NCBI RefSeq assembly: GCF_002288925.2
Contig: NW_022098021.1
Location: 32,025,484 to 32,089,483, forward strand
DNA length: 64,000 bases
Direction: 5' to 3'
From: Delphinapterus leucas
Lineage: Eukaryota; Chordata; Mammalia; Artiodactyla; Monodontidae
Shown: piece after piece, positions 48,651 to 60,429 of the stretch
Layout of the letters: the number at the start of each line of letters is the position of its first letter
Numbering within the stretch: position 1 is the stretch's first letter
Translations under genes and position numbers: made by a program
The notes under the pieces: model-generated
Database searches by the model: none
What the model saw: the letters and a program-made list of their open reading frames with translations, nothing else
Told to the model about the DNA's origin: nothing

Positions 48651-51600
48651 AAGGGAATAGGAACATACATATTGTTATTTACCTTAAATGTAAATGGACT
48701 AAATGCTCCCACCAAAAGACACAGATTGGCTGAATGGATACAAAAATAAGACCCATATATATGCTGTCTACAAGAGACCCACTTCAGACCTAGACACACA
48801 TACAGACTGAAAGTAAGGGGATGGCAAAAGACATTCCATGCAAAGGAAACCAAAAGAAAGCTGGAGTAGCAATTCTCATATCAGACAAAATAGACTTTAA
48901 AGTAAGGACTATTAAAAGAGACAAAGAAGGACACTACATAATGATCAAGGGATCGATCCAAGAAGAAGATATAACAATTGTAAATATTTATGCACCCAAC
49001 ATAGGAGCACCTCAATACATAAGGCAAATACTAACAGCCATAAAAGGGGAGATCGACAGTAACACATTCATAGTAGGAGACTTTAACACCCCACTTTCAC
49101 CCATGGACAGATCATCCAAAATGAAAATAAATAAGGAAACACAAGCTTTAAATGATACATTAAACTAGGTGGACTTAATTGGTGTTTATAGGACATTCCA
49201 TCCAAAAACAACAGAATACACGTTTTTCTCAAGTGTTCATGGAATATTCTCCAGGATAGATCATATCTTGGGTCGCAAATCAAGCCTTGGTAAATTTAAG
49301 AAAATTGAAATTGTATCAAGCATCTTTTCTGACCACAGTGCTATGAGACTAGATATCAATTACAGGAAAAGATCTGTAAAAAATACAAATACATCGAGGC
49401 TAAACAATACACTACTTAATAACGAAGTGATCACTGAAGAAATCAAAGAGGAAATCAAAAAATACCTAAAAACAAATGACAATGGAGACACGACGACCCA
49501 AAACCTATGGCATGCAGGAAAAGCAGTTCTAAGAGGGAAGTTTAGAGCAATAGAATCCTACCTTAAGGAACAGGAAACATCTCGAATAAACAACCTAACC
49601 TTGCACCTAAAGCAATTAGAGATAGAAGAGCAAAAAACCTCCAAAGTTAGCAGAAGGAAAGAAATCATAAAAATCAGATCAGAAATAAATGAAAAAGAAA
49701 TGAAGGAAACGATAGCAAAGATCAATAAAACTAAAAGCTGGTTCTTTGAGAAGATAAACAAAATTGATAAACCATTAGCCAGACTCATCAAGAAAAAAAG
49801 GGAGAAGACTCAAATCAATAGAATTAGAAATGAAAAAGGAGAAGTAACAACTGACACTGCAGAAATACAAAATATCATGAGAGATTACTACAAGCAACTC
49901 TATGCCAATAAAATGGACAACCTGGAAGAAATGGACAAATTCTTAGAAATGCACAACCTGCGAAGACTGAACCAGGAAGAAATAGAAAATATGAACAGAC
50001 TAATCACAAGCACTGAAATTGAAACTGTGATTTAAAATCTTCCAACAAACAAAAGCCCAGGACCAGATGGCTTCACAGGCGAATTCTATCAAACATTTAG
50101 AGAAGAGCTAACACCTATCCTTCTCAAACTCTTCCAAAATATAACAGAGGGAGGAACCCCCCCAAACTTATTCTACGAGGCCACCATCACCCTGATACCA
50201 AAACCAGACAAGGATGTCACAAAGAAAGAAAACTACAGGCCAATATCACTGATGAACATAGATGCAAAAATCCCCAACAAAATACTAACAAACAGAATCC
50301 AACAGCACATTAAAAGGATCATACACCATGATCAAGTGGGGTTTATTCCAGGAATGCAAGGATTCTTCAATATACAGAAATCAATCAATGTGATACACCA
50401 TATTAACAAATTGAAGGAGAAAAACCATATGATCATCTCAATAGATGCAGAGAAAGCTTTCGACACAATTCAACACCCATTTATGATAAAAACCCTGCAG
50501 AAAGTAGGCATAGAGGGAACTTTCCTCAACATAATAAAGGCCATATATGACAAACCCACAGCCAACATCATCCTCAATGGTGAAAAATGAAACATTTCCA
50601 CTAAGAGCAGGAACAAGACCAGGTTGTCCACTCTCACCATTCTTATTCAACATAGTTTTGGAAGTTTTAGCCACAGCAATCAGAGAAGAAAAGGAAATAA
50701 AAGGAATCCAAATCAGAAAAGAAGAAGTAAAGCTGTCACTGTGTGCAGATGACATGATACTATACATAGAGAATCCTAAAGATGCTACCAGAAAACTACT
50801 AGAGCTAATCAATGAATTTGGTAAAGTAGCAACATACAAAATTAATGCACAAAATTCTCTGGCATTCCTATACACTAATGATGAAAAATCTGAAAGTGAA
50901 ATCAAGAAAACACTCCCATTTACATTGCAATAAAAAGAATAAAATATCTAGGAATAAACCTACCTAAGGAGACAAAAGACCTGTATGCAGAAAATTATAA
51001 GACACTGATGAAAGAAATTAAAGATGATACAAATAGATGCAGAGATATACCATGTTCTTGGATGGGAAGACTCAACATTGTGAAAATGATTCTACTACTG
51101 ACAGCAATCTACAGATTCAATGCAATCCCTATCAAACTACCACTGGCATTTTTCACAGAACTAGAACAAAAAATTTCACAATTTGTATGGAAACACAAAA
51201 GACCCTGAATAGCCAAAGCAAACTTGAGAACGAAAAACGGAGCTGGAGGAATCAGGCTCCCTGACTTCAGACTATACTACAAAGCTACAGTAATCAAAAG
51301 AGTATGGTACTGGCACAAAAACAGAAAGATAGATCAATGGAACAGGATAGAAAGCCCAGAGATAAACCCATGCACATATGCTCACCTTCTCTTTGATAAA
51401 GGAGGCAGGAATGTACAGTGGAGAAAGGACAGCCTCTTCAATAAGTGGTGCTGGGAAAACTGGACAGGTTCATGTAAAAGTTTGAGATTAGATCACTCCC
51501 TAACACCATACACAAAAATAAGCTCAAAATGGATTAAAGACCTAAATGTAAGTCCAGAAACTATCAAACTCTTAGAGGAAAACATAGGGAGAACACTCTA

Positions 51601-52458
51601 TGACATAAATCACAGCAAGATCCTTTTTGACCCACCTCCTACAGAAATGGAAGTAAAAATAAACAAATGGACCTAATGAAACTTCAAATCTTTTGCACAA
51701 CAAAGGAAACCATAAACAAGACCAAAAGACAACCCTCAGAATGGGAGAAAATATTTGCAAATGAAGCAACTGACAAAGGATTAATCTCCAAAGCTTATAA
51801 GCAGCTCATGCAGCTCAATAACAAAAAAACAAACAACCCAATCCAAAAATGGGCAGAAGACCTAAATAGACATTTCTCCAGAGAAGATATACAGACTGCT
51901 AAGAAACACATGAAAGAATGCTCAACATCATTAATCATTAGAGAAATGCAAATCAAAACTACAGTGAGATATCATCTCACACTAGTCAGAATGGTCATCA
52001 TCAAAAAACCTAGAAACAATAAATGCTGGAGAGGGTGTGGAGAAAAGGGAACACTCTTGCACTGCTGGTGGGAATGTGAATTGGTACAGCCACTATGGAG
52101 AACAGTATGGAGGTTCCTTAAAAAACTACAAATAGAACTGCCATATGACCCAGCAATCCCACTACTGGGCATATACCCTGAGAAAACCAAAATTCAAAAA
52201 GAGTCATGTACCAAAATGTTCATTGCAGCCCTATTTACAATAGCCCGGAGATGGAAACAACCTAAGCGCCCATCATCGGATGAATGGATAAAGAAGATGT
52301 GGCACATATATACAATGGAATATTACTCAGCCTTAAAAAGAAATGAAATTGAGCTATTTGTAATGAGATGGATAGACCTAGAGTCTGTCATACAGAGTGA
52401 AGTAAGTCATAAAGAGAAAGACAAATACCGTATGCTAACACATATATATGGAATTTAA
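48651..52458 (+). pseudogene. L1-ORF2: L1 ORF2 (endonuclease/reverse transcriptase), disabled
   Basis: ORF2 normally supplies the nick and the reverse transcription. The expected start codon position (48651-48653) reads AAG instead of ATG; that expectation is inferred from the family. Lesions read in order are: TAA at 48747, one-base deletion near 48843, TAG at 49166, TAA at 50033, one-base deletion near 50588 creating TGA, one-base deletion near 50926, TGA at 51206 and one-base deletion near 51668. Pieces of every domain remain. The endonuclease part has 'LNVNGLN' (48684), 'CCLQETH' (48762), 'VGDFNTPL' (about 49073) and 'SDHSAM' (about 49328). The RT part has 'PGPDGF', 'SIDAEKAFD' and a catalytic box that reads C-A-D-D at 50742-50753 where the family has F/Y-A-D-D. 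The C-terminal cysteine motif '[18 protein letters not shown]' lies at about 52024-52077. The final stop is at 52456-52458. Confidence 0.94.
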
Positions 52459-52824
52459 GAAAAAATAAATGTCATGAAGAACCTAGGGGTAAGACAGGAA
52501 TAAAGACACAGACCTACTAGAGAATGGACTTGAGGATATGGGGAGGGGGAAGGGTATGCTGTGACAAAGCGAGAGAGTGGCATGGACATATATACACTAC
52601 CAAACGTAAAATAGATAGCTAGTGGGAAGCAGCCGCATAGCACAGGGAGATCAGCTCCGTGCTTTGTGACCACCTAGAGGTGTGGGATAGGGAGGGGGGG
52701 AGGGAGGGAGACGCAAGAGGGAAGAGATATGGGAACATATGTATATGTATAACTGGTTCACTTTTTTATAAAGCAGAAACTAACACACCATTGTAAAGCA
52801 ATTATACTCCAATAAAGATGTAAG
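52459..52824 (+). terminator. L1 3' UTR with polyadenylation signal
   Basis: The region holds a G-rich polypurine tract at about 52685-52710 ('gggagggggggagggaggga'), which is a usual L1 3' UTR feature able to form a quadruplex. AATAAA lies at 52811-52816, just before the element ends at 'gatgtaag'. The target duplication begins at once, without a separate poly(A) tail. Confidence 0.85.
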
Positions 52825-52928
52825 AAAAATGCTTATTAAATAAATCTATGATGGCTATCTTAAATAAACAAACAACTACAGTCTTTAGTTCTTTGGGTGG
52901 TCACTCTTTTGGTTTTATTACATTATAT

Positions 52929-52966
52929 AAGGTTGGCCAAAAAGTTCGTTCTGGTTTTTCCCTAAG
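52929..52966 (+). mobile_element. Mariner-type terminal repeat fragment
   Basis: 'aggttggccaaaaagttcgt' followed by 'tctggtttttccctaag' matches the terminal inverted repeat of mariner elements known from artiodactyl and whale genomes, and it is preceded by TA-rich sequence. Only one end is present: no matching inverted repeat appears in the next several hundred bases. It is therefore a truncated remnant. Confidence 0.65.
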
Positions 52967-52969
52967 ATA

Positions 52970-54060
52970 ATATGTTACCTACAAGGAAAATTATCTATGC
53001 CTAATTTATAAGTTTTAAAGAGATTGTTCAGGTTATTTCTATATGATTCTAAATAGCCAGCTAAAATTAGAAAATTCAGTCAAAAGTCTGCATTTCTGAT
53101 CTACATGATATCAAACACCTAGATATTTAAAGATACCTGGATCATTGGCATATCTTATAGATCAGCCTAAGGAAGAAAGATAATTAGGACATGTAAAACA
53201 CATTTCCATATTTTTAGTGCTCCTACTGAATTTTTACTTAGCTAATTATGATTTGGCTTTAATGTTAAATATTATGTTTGGGGTTTTTTTCTTATAAGTT
53301 GACTTGGTACTAAATTATCCTTATTTTTGATGTGTCTGTCACGACCTTAAATATATTTACTGTCATTCATTTCACTTCAATGTTTCTTCTCAGTTATGCT
53401 CTTGCCATTTACTCTGTTTTAGCTGTTTTGTGATTAGGATATGGCATATTTCAAGTTTTTTGACTCTATTTCTTGAGGATTTATGGTTTTAGCAGCTTGA
53501 TTTCTTAGTTAATGTTACAAATCTCTCTGATTTCAGGAATCTATAAAAATACTGAAGGCAAAATGAGAGATATAAGCACAAGAAAGTTTCTGTTACCTAA
53601 TTTCACCAAAAAATGAAGATTTGATGAACAGGGTGGGGGTGGGTGGTACTGCCTATTTAAATCCATCCGTGGCCCACATTCTGAGCTTCACATGTGTCAC
53701 CTTACAAGATATTTTATATTTTTTGCTTATTTCCATGAAATAAAATATGTTTACTATACATATACTACTGAAACAAGTAGTTTATTCACACTTGAATGTA
53801 AAGAACATGCTTCTCTTGATGAGTCATCTGGAGGTGGTAAATGTAAGCAGCAATGTATTTATTTTTGTAAATGTCCTTTAACCCACACTGCTGGCCAAAC
53901 TTCAGGTTCAGCCTCATTTGATAGGCTGCTTTAAGAAAAATAACTCTCACTTAAAAATAAATAAACATATGACCATCAATAACAATTTCTTCTATTTATA
54001 TTTCCTTGGAATGCATCATATCTCATATAACTGAATTTAAATACATTCTCAGATTACTAA
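52970..54060. other. AT-rich non-coding stretch
   Basis: No gene or nameable element. The 80-codon frame at 53692-53934 is unremarkable. Confidence 0.55.
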
Positions 54061-54480
54061 AATGCCGCTCATTCCAAAAGTCCTTTGGAACGTGCCTACC
54101 CCAAGAATACCAAGATGCACTTAGAATAAAATCCAAACTCTTTAACCCTGACCGACAAGGCCTTGCCTGATCTGTCAATTGCTCATCAGTTATTACTCCC
54201 TTATTTAATAAATCCCAGCCATACCAATCTTCATGTTACATGACTTGCAATGCTCATTTTCCCCTCAGAACCCTTGCATTTGCTGTTCCCTCTACCACGA
54301 AGGTTGTTCCTCCAAGTCTTTGGATAACCAGTTCCTTCTTATTCAAGTCTTACCTCAAATGTCACATCCTCAAGAGGTCTGCTCTAAAATTCTAACTGCT
54401 CTCTACTCCATTTCCTTGGATCATAGCATTTATCTCTATCTGACATCAGGTATTTTCTTGTTGTCTGCCATAGGCTGAGT
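54061..54480 (+). mobile_element. L2 LINE fragment
   Basis: 'aaaatccaaactctttaacc', 'acaaggccttgcctgatctg', 'tttgctgttccctctaccac', 'aagtcttacctcaaatgtca' and 'gtctgctctaaaattctaac' follow one another as in the L2 3' part. It is one of the best preserved old LINE pieces in the window. Confidence 0.88.
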
Positions 54481-54995
54481 CTCTGAATAGCCTCATTCTT
54501 CCCTGGGGCTTCTCCTCCATTCTGACCATCTAAGTGTGGTCCTTAGATTCTCTCCAGGTTTCTGATTTGTTTTCCCACTCTCTGCTGGGACTGGGGGCTG
54601 CCTCAAATCTTGACATGTTTATGTTTGACCCTGATGCCTGTCTTCCTCCTACCAGCACCTTCTGTCTCAGAACTAGATGTGGCTCCCTGTACCCTCATGC
54701 CTTGTTTTCACAAAGGGACCTTCCTAAAAGTTATTATCTTTAAGCTACACTCACTAGATCAGAATCTTTGGCTTGGACCTAGGAACTTTGGTTGAATATT
54801 CACCTCCTTAAGAAACAGGCTGAACATGAAGACTGTTTTCTTACTCCTCCAACATTTCTTGAGATGGTAAATTTTCTTGACTCTCTCGTATTTCTTGACA
54901 TTTACAGGAACTTCATTTCTGGAAATAAATGATTTCTCATTAATTTTATCAGGATGCCAAAATATGATTCATGCAGCTTAATGCAAGCAACACAT
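54481..54995. other. Non-coding stretch
   Basis: CT-rich sequence without a gene. A repeat origin for 54,500-54,800 is possible but not identified. Confidence 0.5.
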
Positions 54996-54999
54996 GGTA

Positions 55000-55190
55000 C
55001 AGTGAGGTGGCTAGTTGCATGAGTCTGGGTTCAAATCCTAGCTATACCATTTACTAGCGATGTGAACCTGGAGATATTTGTCAAGATCTCTTAGCCTTAT
55101 CCTCCTAGGTATAAAATGGGGGTAATAAAACAGTCTTCCTAAAAAGGTTGTTGTGAGGATTCAGTGAGATAATGTGAAGTGTTTATATCT
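55000..55190 (+). mobile_element. MIR SINE
   Basis: 'gagtctgggttcaaatccta', 'ccatttactagcgatgtgaa', 'aggtataaaatgggggtaat' and 'ggttgttgtgaggattcagt' follow MIR from the tRNA-like part to the 3' region. Confidence 0.9.
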
Positions 55191-55214
55191 GTGCCACACA
55201 CGCTCACACACAGT

Positions 55215-55880
55215 GGAGGTGCAGAATGATACAACCCTATGGAGAGGAATTTGCAATATGTAACAAAACCACATGTGTATTTTACCTTTTGGTCCAGCAT
55301 TGCACCTACAAGTACACCTCCACAAGTAGAGTACAGCATAGACACAAGGTTACTTGTCAAGGCTTTGTTTGTGATAGCAAAGTATTGAAAAAAATCTAAA
55401 TGTGCCACCGCAGAACGTTGATTGACACAATAGAGCACTATGCATTTGTGAAAAGAGTGAGAAGTACTTGTATGAACTGATATCAAGGGATTTCTATGAT
55501 GTACTAAGTGAAAAAAGCAAATGCAAAAGAATATTATGATATATATGTAAAACCTTCATCATAAGACAGAAAATCAGAAATATGTATGTATCTATACATG
55601 CATATATAGAAACACATACATATACATATGCATGTATACCTATGCAAATATTGATACACATATTCATATGTAACTTATTTGCTCACTTTTGCAAAATGAA
55701 ATATAGGAAGAATAAACCAGAAACTAATAAAAACAACAACCCATAAGTGGTAGATGAAATTGGGAGAAAGATAGAAATAAGGTTTCTCTGAATAGATTTT
55801 TTTTTATGCAGTTTTGCCTTTTGAACCATATGTTTTACATATTCAAAAATTAAATTTAAATGAAAAAGGATTTACAAAAA
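55215..55880 (+). mobile_element. Old L1M/L1ME 3' end
   Basis: The sequence around 'ggctttgtttgtgatagcaa', 'gtactaagtgaaaaaagcaa' and 'gaatattatgatatatatgt' follows the end of an old L1 ORF2 and its 3' UTR. A TATG-rich low-complexity stretch (55,580-55,670) follows. The reading frames are fully decayed. Confidence 0.7.
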
Positions 55881-55959
55881 GCAAGCTCTAAAATTGAATA
55901 CAAACAGAAAAAAATGAACTTAACCATATATCAACTTGATGATATAACCACACAGAGAA

Positions 55960-56490
55960 GCAGAATGTTTTGAACACTGTAGTCTTGACAATACACTTGG
56001 TAGGACCTTATCAGGCAAATCCAGATTGTGGGACTTTCTATAGGGTGTCCGTCTTGGAATCTTCAAAAATGTTAATGTTAAAACTGAAAAAAATAGGCAA
56101 GGGAGACTGTACTAGATGAACGGGGACCAAAGAGACAAGATAATGAAATATAATGTGTGATCCTTTCTTGGATCTTGAATTCAACCACAAAAAATAGCCA
56201 TAAAGGACATTATCGGGACAGTTGGGGGGAATTTGCATATGGACTGTAGGTTACAATATATCATCATATCAATGTTAAGTTCCTTGGATATGATCATAAT
56301 AAGCTGTTTTTGTTCTTAGAAAATATATGCTGAAGTATTTATAGATGAACTGTCATGATTCTACATGAACCTTACTTTCAAACTTTAGGCAAAAAGAAAG
56401 ACAGAGAGAGGGAAAGCAAATGGGCAAAATGTTTATATTACTCTTTCAACTACTCTGTAGGTTTGAAATTTTTCAAAATGAAATTTTGGG
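55960..56490 (+). mobile_element. Old L1M-type 3' UTR
   Basis: 'tattgtaccttat'-type wording is replaced here by 'aggaccttatcaggcaaatc', then 'agggagactgtactagatga' and 'gatcctttcttggatcttga', and it closes with 'ttcaaaatgaaattttggga'. This is the 3' UTR of a middle-aged L1M element, similar in type to the one at 42.5-43.1 kb. Confidence 0.78.
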
Positions 56491-56499
56491 AGGTAACCT

Positions 56500-57840
56500 C
56501 CAAAACAAACAAACTAAAAGTGATCTGTGCCTGCTAGCTATTACTATCTCTGATTCTCCCAATCTGGGAGGCTGTGAAAAGGAAACCTGGAATAAATACA
56601 TATGGCTGATAATAAAAAAGAAATCGTGTACTGGGATCTATTTTCAGCTTACTGAAGCATGTCAGTTGATACTTATTCATTTCCCATAACATTTGCCCAA
56701 ACAAATAAAATTGCCTCCAACTTTTAAAAAAGGAAGTGAGACTGTCTCCAAGCCTCCCTGGAAAGAAGCAGTTAAATCTTATCCTTATTTTGCATCCCTC
56801 TTATTTAGTGATGTGCTTTGGCGGAAACTCAAGGGGAGTATAGTTCCTGCCAGCCTCTGGGAAAAACGCAGACAACACTGTCTCTCTCCCCCATGAATTA
56901 CACTGGGGGACATGCCGCTGTTTCCAGCCTGCCCATCTCAATTATGATGACAAAGCATCAGGCCAAGAGGCAGACCCCTGGGTAGTTGGGTCTGTATTAT
57001 TTCAGATTTTAAATACTGAAAGCAAGACAGAAAACCTTTCTCCTAGATAGGGAGTGGGAAGTATAATTTACAATAGATTAAGCTCCCCTTATCTGGGGGC
57101 ATTTAAAGATCTGTAGGACCTTCCTTTTATATTTCTGGTACACAATTGACCTAACAAAACACCTTTACACACTCCTAAATTACATACTTTTAAAAAGTCT
57201 TTTTCCCAGATATATAATATTTGCCCCATAAGATGATGAAATGACAATTTGCCACTGGCTTTCTATTTTTCTTTCTTTCAAGACTTAAAAGTCTGTTTCA
57301 TTTCTATTGCAGGATTGTGTCCAGGTATAGAGAGACACCCTTTGTAACTGGTTAAAAGCTACAGAAAGGCTCTATTGAAACAAAATGCTGCTCATATCCC
57401 GATCCATGCCAGTAGGAATAAATCACACAAAAGCACCTAAAGAAAACCGTTTTATAGTTACTACTGTGGTACATTAGCTGACAAGGGAGAGATGCTTACA
57501 TTTATAGATTTTTTTTTTTCCTTTTGTAGAGGCAGAATCTATAAGCAGCTGAAGAATTGTGTATTATCACCGCTGGAATTTGAATTCAGCTAATGAGAAC
57601 TAAGAGCAAAAGGAAGATGCCTTGTGAGGCTTCTTGGTCTTGGCCCTGTACATGGGCCATAAAATTAGGCTGCCTTGCTTCCCTTCGGGACTACAGCACC
57701 TCTCTGCAAATGTATTTCAAGATTCCATTTTCACATGCATAAAAATATTAAAATATGCACCTCCTTAAAGCGTGCATCCTAAGCTAATTATGAAATTGAA
57801 GCTATCAATACCAAGGTAATCTTATGATATCTTATATTTA
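56500..57840. other. Non-coding, mostly repeat-free
   Basis: No gene. The interval 57,240-57,800 has little visible repeat content and contains words such as 'taagctaattatgaaattga' that are often seen in conserved non-coding DNA, but conservation cannot be judged here. Confidence 0.45.
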
Positions 57841-57844
57841 CATA

Positions 57845-57990
57845 GTATTATGTACCTCTGTGCTTGAGAGCATAGTCACAGACATAATCTCACTTAATCC
57901 TGGAAACTCTGTGAGGTAGATTGAGTGGTTCATCTTTCCATTATGCAGTTAAAGCAACGGAACAAGACATTCTCAATGCTGAAACTTTAT
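57845..57990 (-). mobile_element. MIR SINE fragment
   Basis: 'cataatctcacttaatcctg' followed by 'gaaactctgtgaggtagatt' and 'atgcagttaaagcaacgg' resembles antisense MIR core. Confidence 0.55.
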
Positions 57991-58044
57991 GTCTACCATT
58001 TATCAGAACTGAAAAACTCTGACTTGAGAGAGAGAGGAAGAGAG

Positions 58045-58180
58045 AAATATTCAGCTCTTTCACTTACTAGTTGTGTGGCCCTAGACAAATGACCCAACCT
58101 CTCTGAGCTTCAGTTTCCTCAGCTGCAAAATAAGGGAAATAATACCTACCTCTTAAGAATGGTTTGATGGTTAAATAGTT
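58045..58180 (+). mobile_element. MIR SINE fragment
   Basis: 'cacttactagttgtgtggcc', 'ctgagcttcagtttcctcag' and 'ctgcaaaataagggaaataa' are close to the MIR core. Confidence 0.88.
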
Positions 58181-58834
58181 TATTTTTGAACTTACACTCA
58201 AAAATGATAGCTATTTATTTATTGACTCATTCAATAACTATTTTAGTGTTTTTAGCATTTGACAGACAAGAAAGATACAGATCTAGAGGAAGCAAGTAAT
58301 ATAACCATACTCTTAAGATACAGTGCTATCCTTCATGAAACTCACAGGCTTGAAGATTGGTATACATTTAAATAAACCATTAGAATGTAGTGTGATAATA
58401 TGGAAAGCCTGCAAAGGCCACCATGGACAGTGTGAAGGTTTTACACTGCACAATCCAGGGGGCAACATTCATGTCACAGTGTCTGTGAGCGATGACACTA
58501 GCGTTGTGTAATGTACCACCTGAGAAGCCATCCACAGCAATCCTGCTGGTAACAGACAAAGGTTAATAATAGCTTCATAGAGGTAACATTTAATCTAGAC
58601 CATTCCAGAAAAGAGAAAAAGTGCATGAGAATATATGAAATGAACATGGAATTGCAAGACCACCATTGCCATAGTAGGTGGAGTACACATATGACCAAAA
58701 TATGAAGTTGAAAAGATAAAAAGAGGCCATGTGGTGAAAGGCCTTGTAAACCATGCCAGATGCAGTTAACTCTCCCATAATGTGGGGATTAGGGGTGCCA
58801 ACCTCCCACACAGTCAAAAATATGCATATAACTA
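58181..58834. other. Non-coding stretch
   Basis: No gene. Short overlapping frames on both strands have no recognisable features. Confidence 0.5.
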
Positions 58835-58977
58835 TAGTCAGCCCTCCATATCGTGTTCCACATCCTCAAATTCCATGAATCACGGATCGTGTAGTACTTT
58901 AATATTTAGAACTGAAAAAAAAAGCTGCATATAAATGGACCCACACAGTTCAAACCATGCTGTTCAAGGGTCAACTG
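58835..58977. mobile_element. Tigger-like (MER2/Tigger2-type) internally deleted transposon
   Basis: The left end 'tagtcagccctccatat' and right end 'tgttcaagggtcaactg' are Tigger-type terminal sequences, and each is flanked by TA (58833-58834 and 58978-58979). The 143-base length shows a large internal deletion, so this is a non-autonomous Tc1/mariner-superfamily copy. The left terminus has a C-to-T change. Confidence 0.8.
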
Positions 58978-59129
58978 TAATTTGTACTTTACTCTCAACA
59001 ACAAAGAGCTTTAGTGTAAATATATGACTGCTGCCTTAGCGTACCTTCTCCATTTCCCATCAGCCTCCAATGTCCATTTGGAGATAGTTCCAGGGATTGT
59101 CCAAACAAAATGAAACCCAAAAATGTTAT

Positions 59130-59396
59130 TGATAACGCTGAGACCACTGTACAGGACTCACTGTGGCTAAGAGGGAAGACAGCCTTAAAATAAAGCGGAC
59201 ACTCTGGCAGCTATACTGGAGTGAGAAGAAGAAACCAGGCTCCTGATGACTACATTGAATCCCTGGGTCCAGACTTGTCTGAAGTCCACCTACTTTGCGA
59301 TCTTTGGTGATGTGAACCAATAAAATTCTATTTATTACCTAAACCACTTTGAGTTTTGCTTTCTGTTTCTTTCCACCGAAAGATTTTAACTAATAC
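59130..59396 (+). mobile_element. Old LTR-like repeat end
   Basis: 'aaccaataaaattctattta' (polyadenylation-like), 'aaccactttgagttttgctt' and the terminal 'gattttaactaataca' match the 3' end pattern of an old mammalian LTR family that I cannot name. No target duplication was found. Confidence 0.5.
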
Positions 59397-59399
59397 AAG

Positions 59400-60414
59400 T
59401 GCCAACAAAAGACTCTAAGCAAAGAAGTAGCATAATTGTATATACATTTTATTAAAATATTACTGGTAGGAACTGGGAAAAGACTGTACTAGAAGAGGCC
59501 AGAAGTCAATAGAATAGTCTTTCACCAAAGTCCAAGCAAAAAGGGAAGACAAAAGGATGAGCTGTATATCCTGTCATAAAAAAAATCTTCAAGAAATATT
59601 TTGTACAGTAAAACCAAATTGCAAAAAATTTTGTATAATATAATCTTGTTTAATTTTTAAAACCTTCTTTATTTATGTGCTTATGTGTCACTTCACATTT
59701 TACTACTATATTCTGCCTGAATTTTTTTAAATGAGAACTCTTAGTTGTATCATTTAAAGAAAGAAAATTTAAGAAATAATGACCAAGTGACTCAACTCTG
59801 TGGCCTTGAATGGAAAGGATGAATTTGAAATACATTTAGAAGTCAATCTATCTAAAGCCATCCTTTTAGGAAAAGTTTTAGCTTCACCTCATACATGACT
59901 CTTTTCTTGACTACCCCTTCCCAGGATGATCTTTCTCCTTTTAAATCCTAATATTCTCACTCTCTAGATGATCATTCAGTCTTTCCCACATTCTGCCTTG
60001 TACTGAAGATTAACTTTTTATGAATGTATTGATATATCTTCCAAATGGTTATAATCTCCAAGAATCTTGGTTTATGCTACTTTTATAGCTCCACTACACC
60101 TAGCCCTGTGCTTTGTATGTTGTAACTATTCAAATATGTCCTGGTTTGCTGGGTGTTCTTTCACACCCAGTGTAGAGAGGGCACTACACTGCCCTCTCTA
60201 TTCCGCATTCCCCTACCAAACTCCAAGCAACCCTTGACCAAACAGGCCCGGAAATCTCCTGAGAATGTTTCTGTCCTGCAACGTTAGAACTCTTCCAGGT
60301 TCTAGTTTTAGCACTGCCTCTGTATTACCAAAAGGCCTTGGGAAAGTGTCAACTTCTGTGGGTCTCTTCCTGTCTGTAAAAACCTTCACAGAAATATCTG
60401 GAGAGGCCAAGATT
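59400..60414. other. Non-coding stretch
   Basis: No gene or delimited repeat. The words at 59,880-60,140 are repeat-like but not assigned. Confidence 0.5.
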
Positions 60415-60429
60415 AAAAGTCAAGATACA

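Larger units (their letters stand above)
45634..52824 (+). mobile_element. Full-length L1 LINE retrotransposon
   Basis: A 7.19-kb element with the full L1 plan: CpG-rich 5' UTR of about 2.07 kb, ORF1 (47699-48592), a short spacer, ORF2 remnant (48651-52458) and a 366-base 3' UTR. A perfect 14-bp direct repeat, 'aaaaatgcttatta', lies at 45620-45633 and 52825-52838. The 5' copy is preceded by another A and 'tta', so the nicked strand reads TTTT/AA, as expected for L1 endonuclease. There is no poly(A) run beyond the A's of the duplication itself. ORF1 is open but ORF2 is dead, so the copy cannot retrotranspose autonomously. The perfect duplication suggests modest age, while the number of ORF2 lesions suggests it is not recent. 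Confidence 0.96.
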
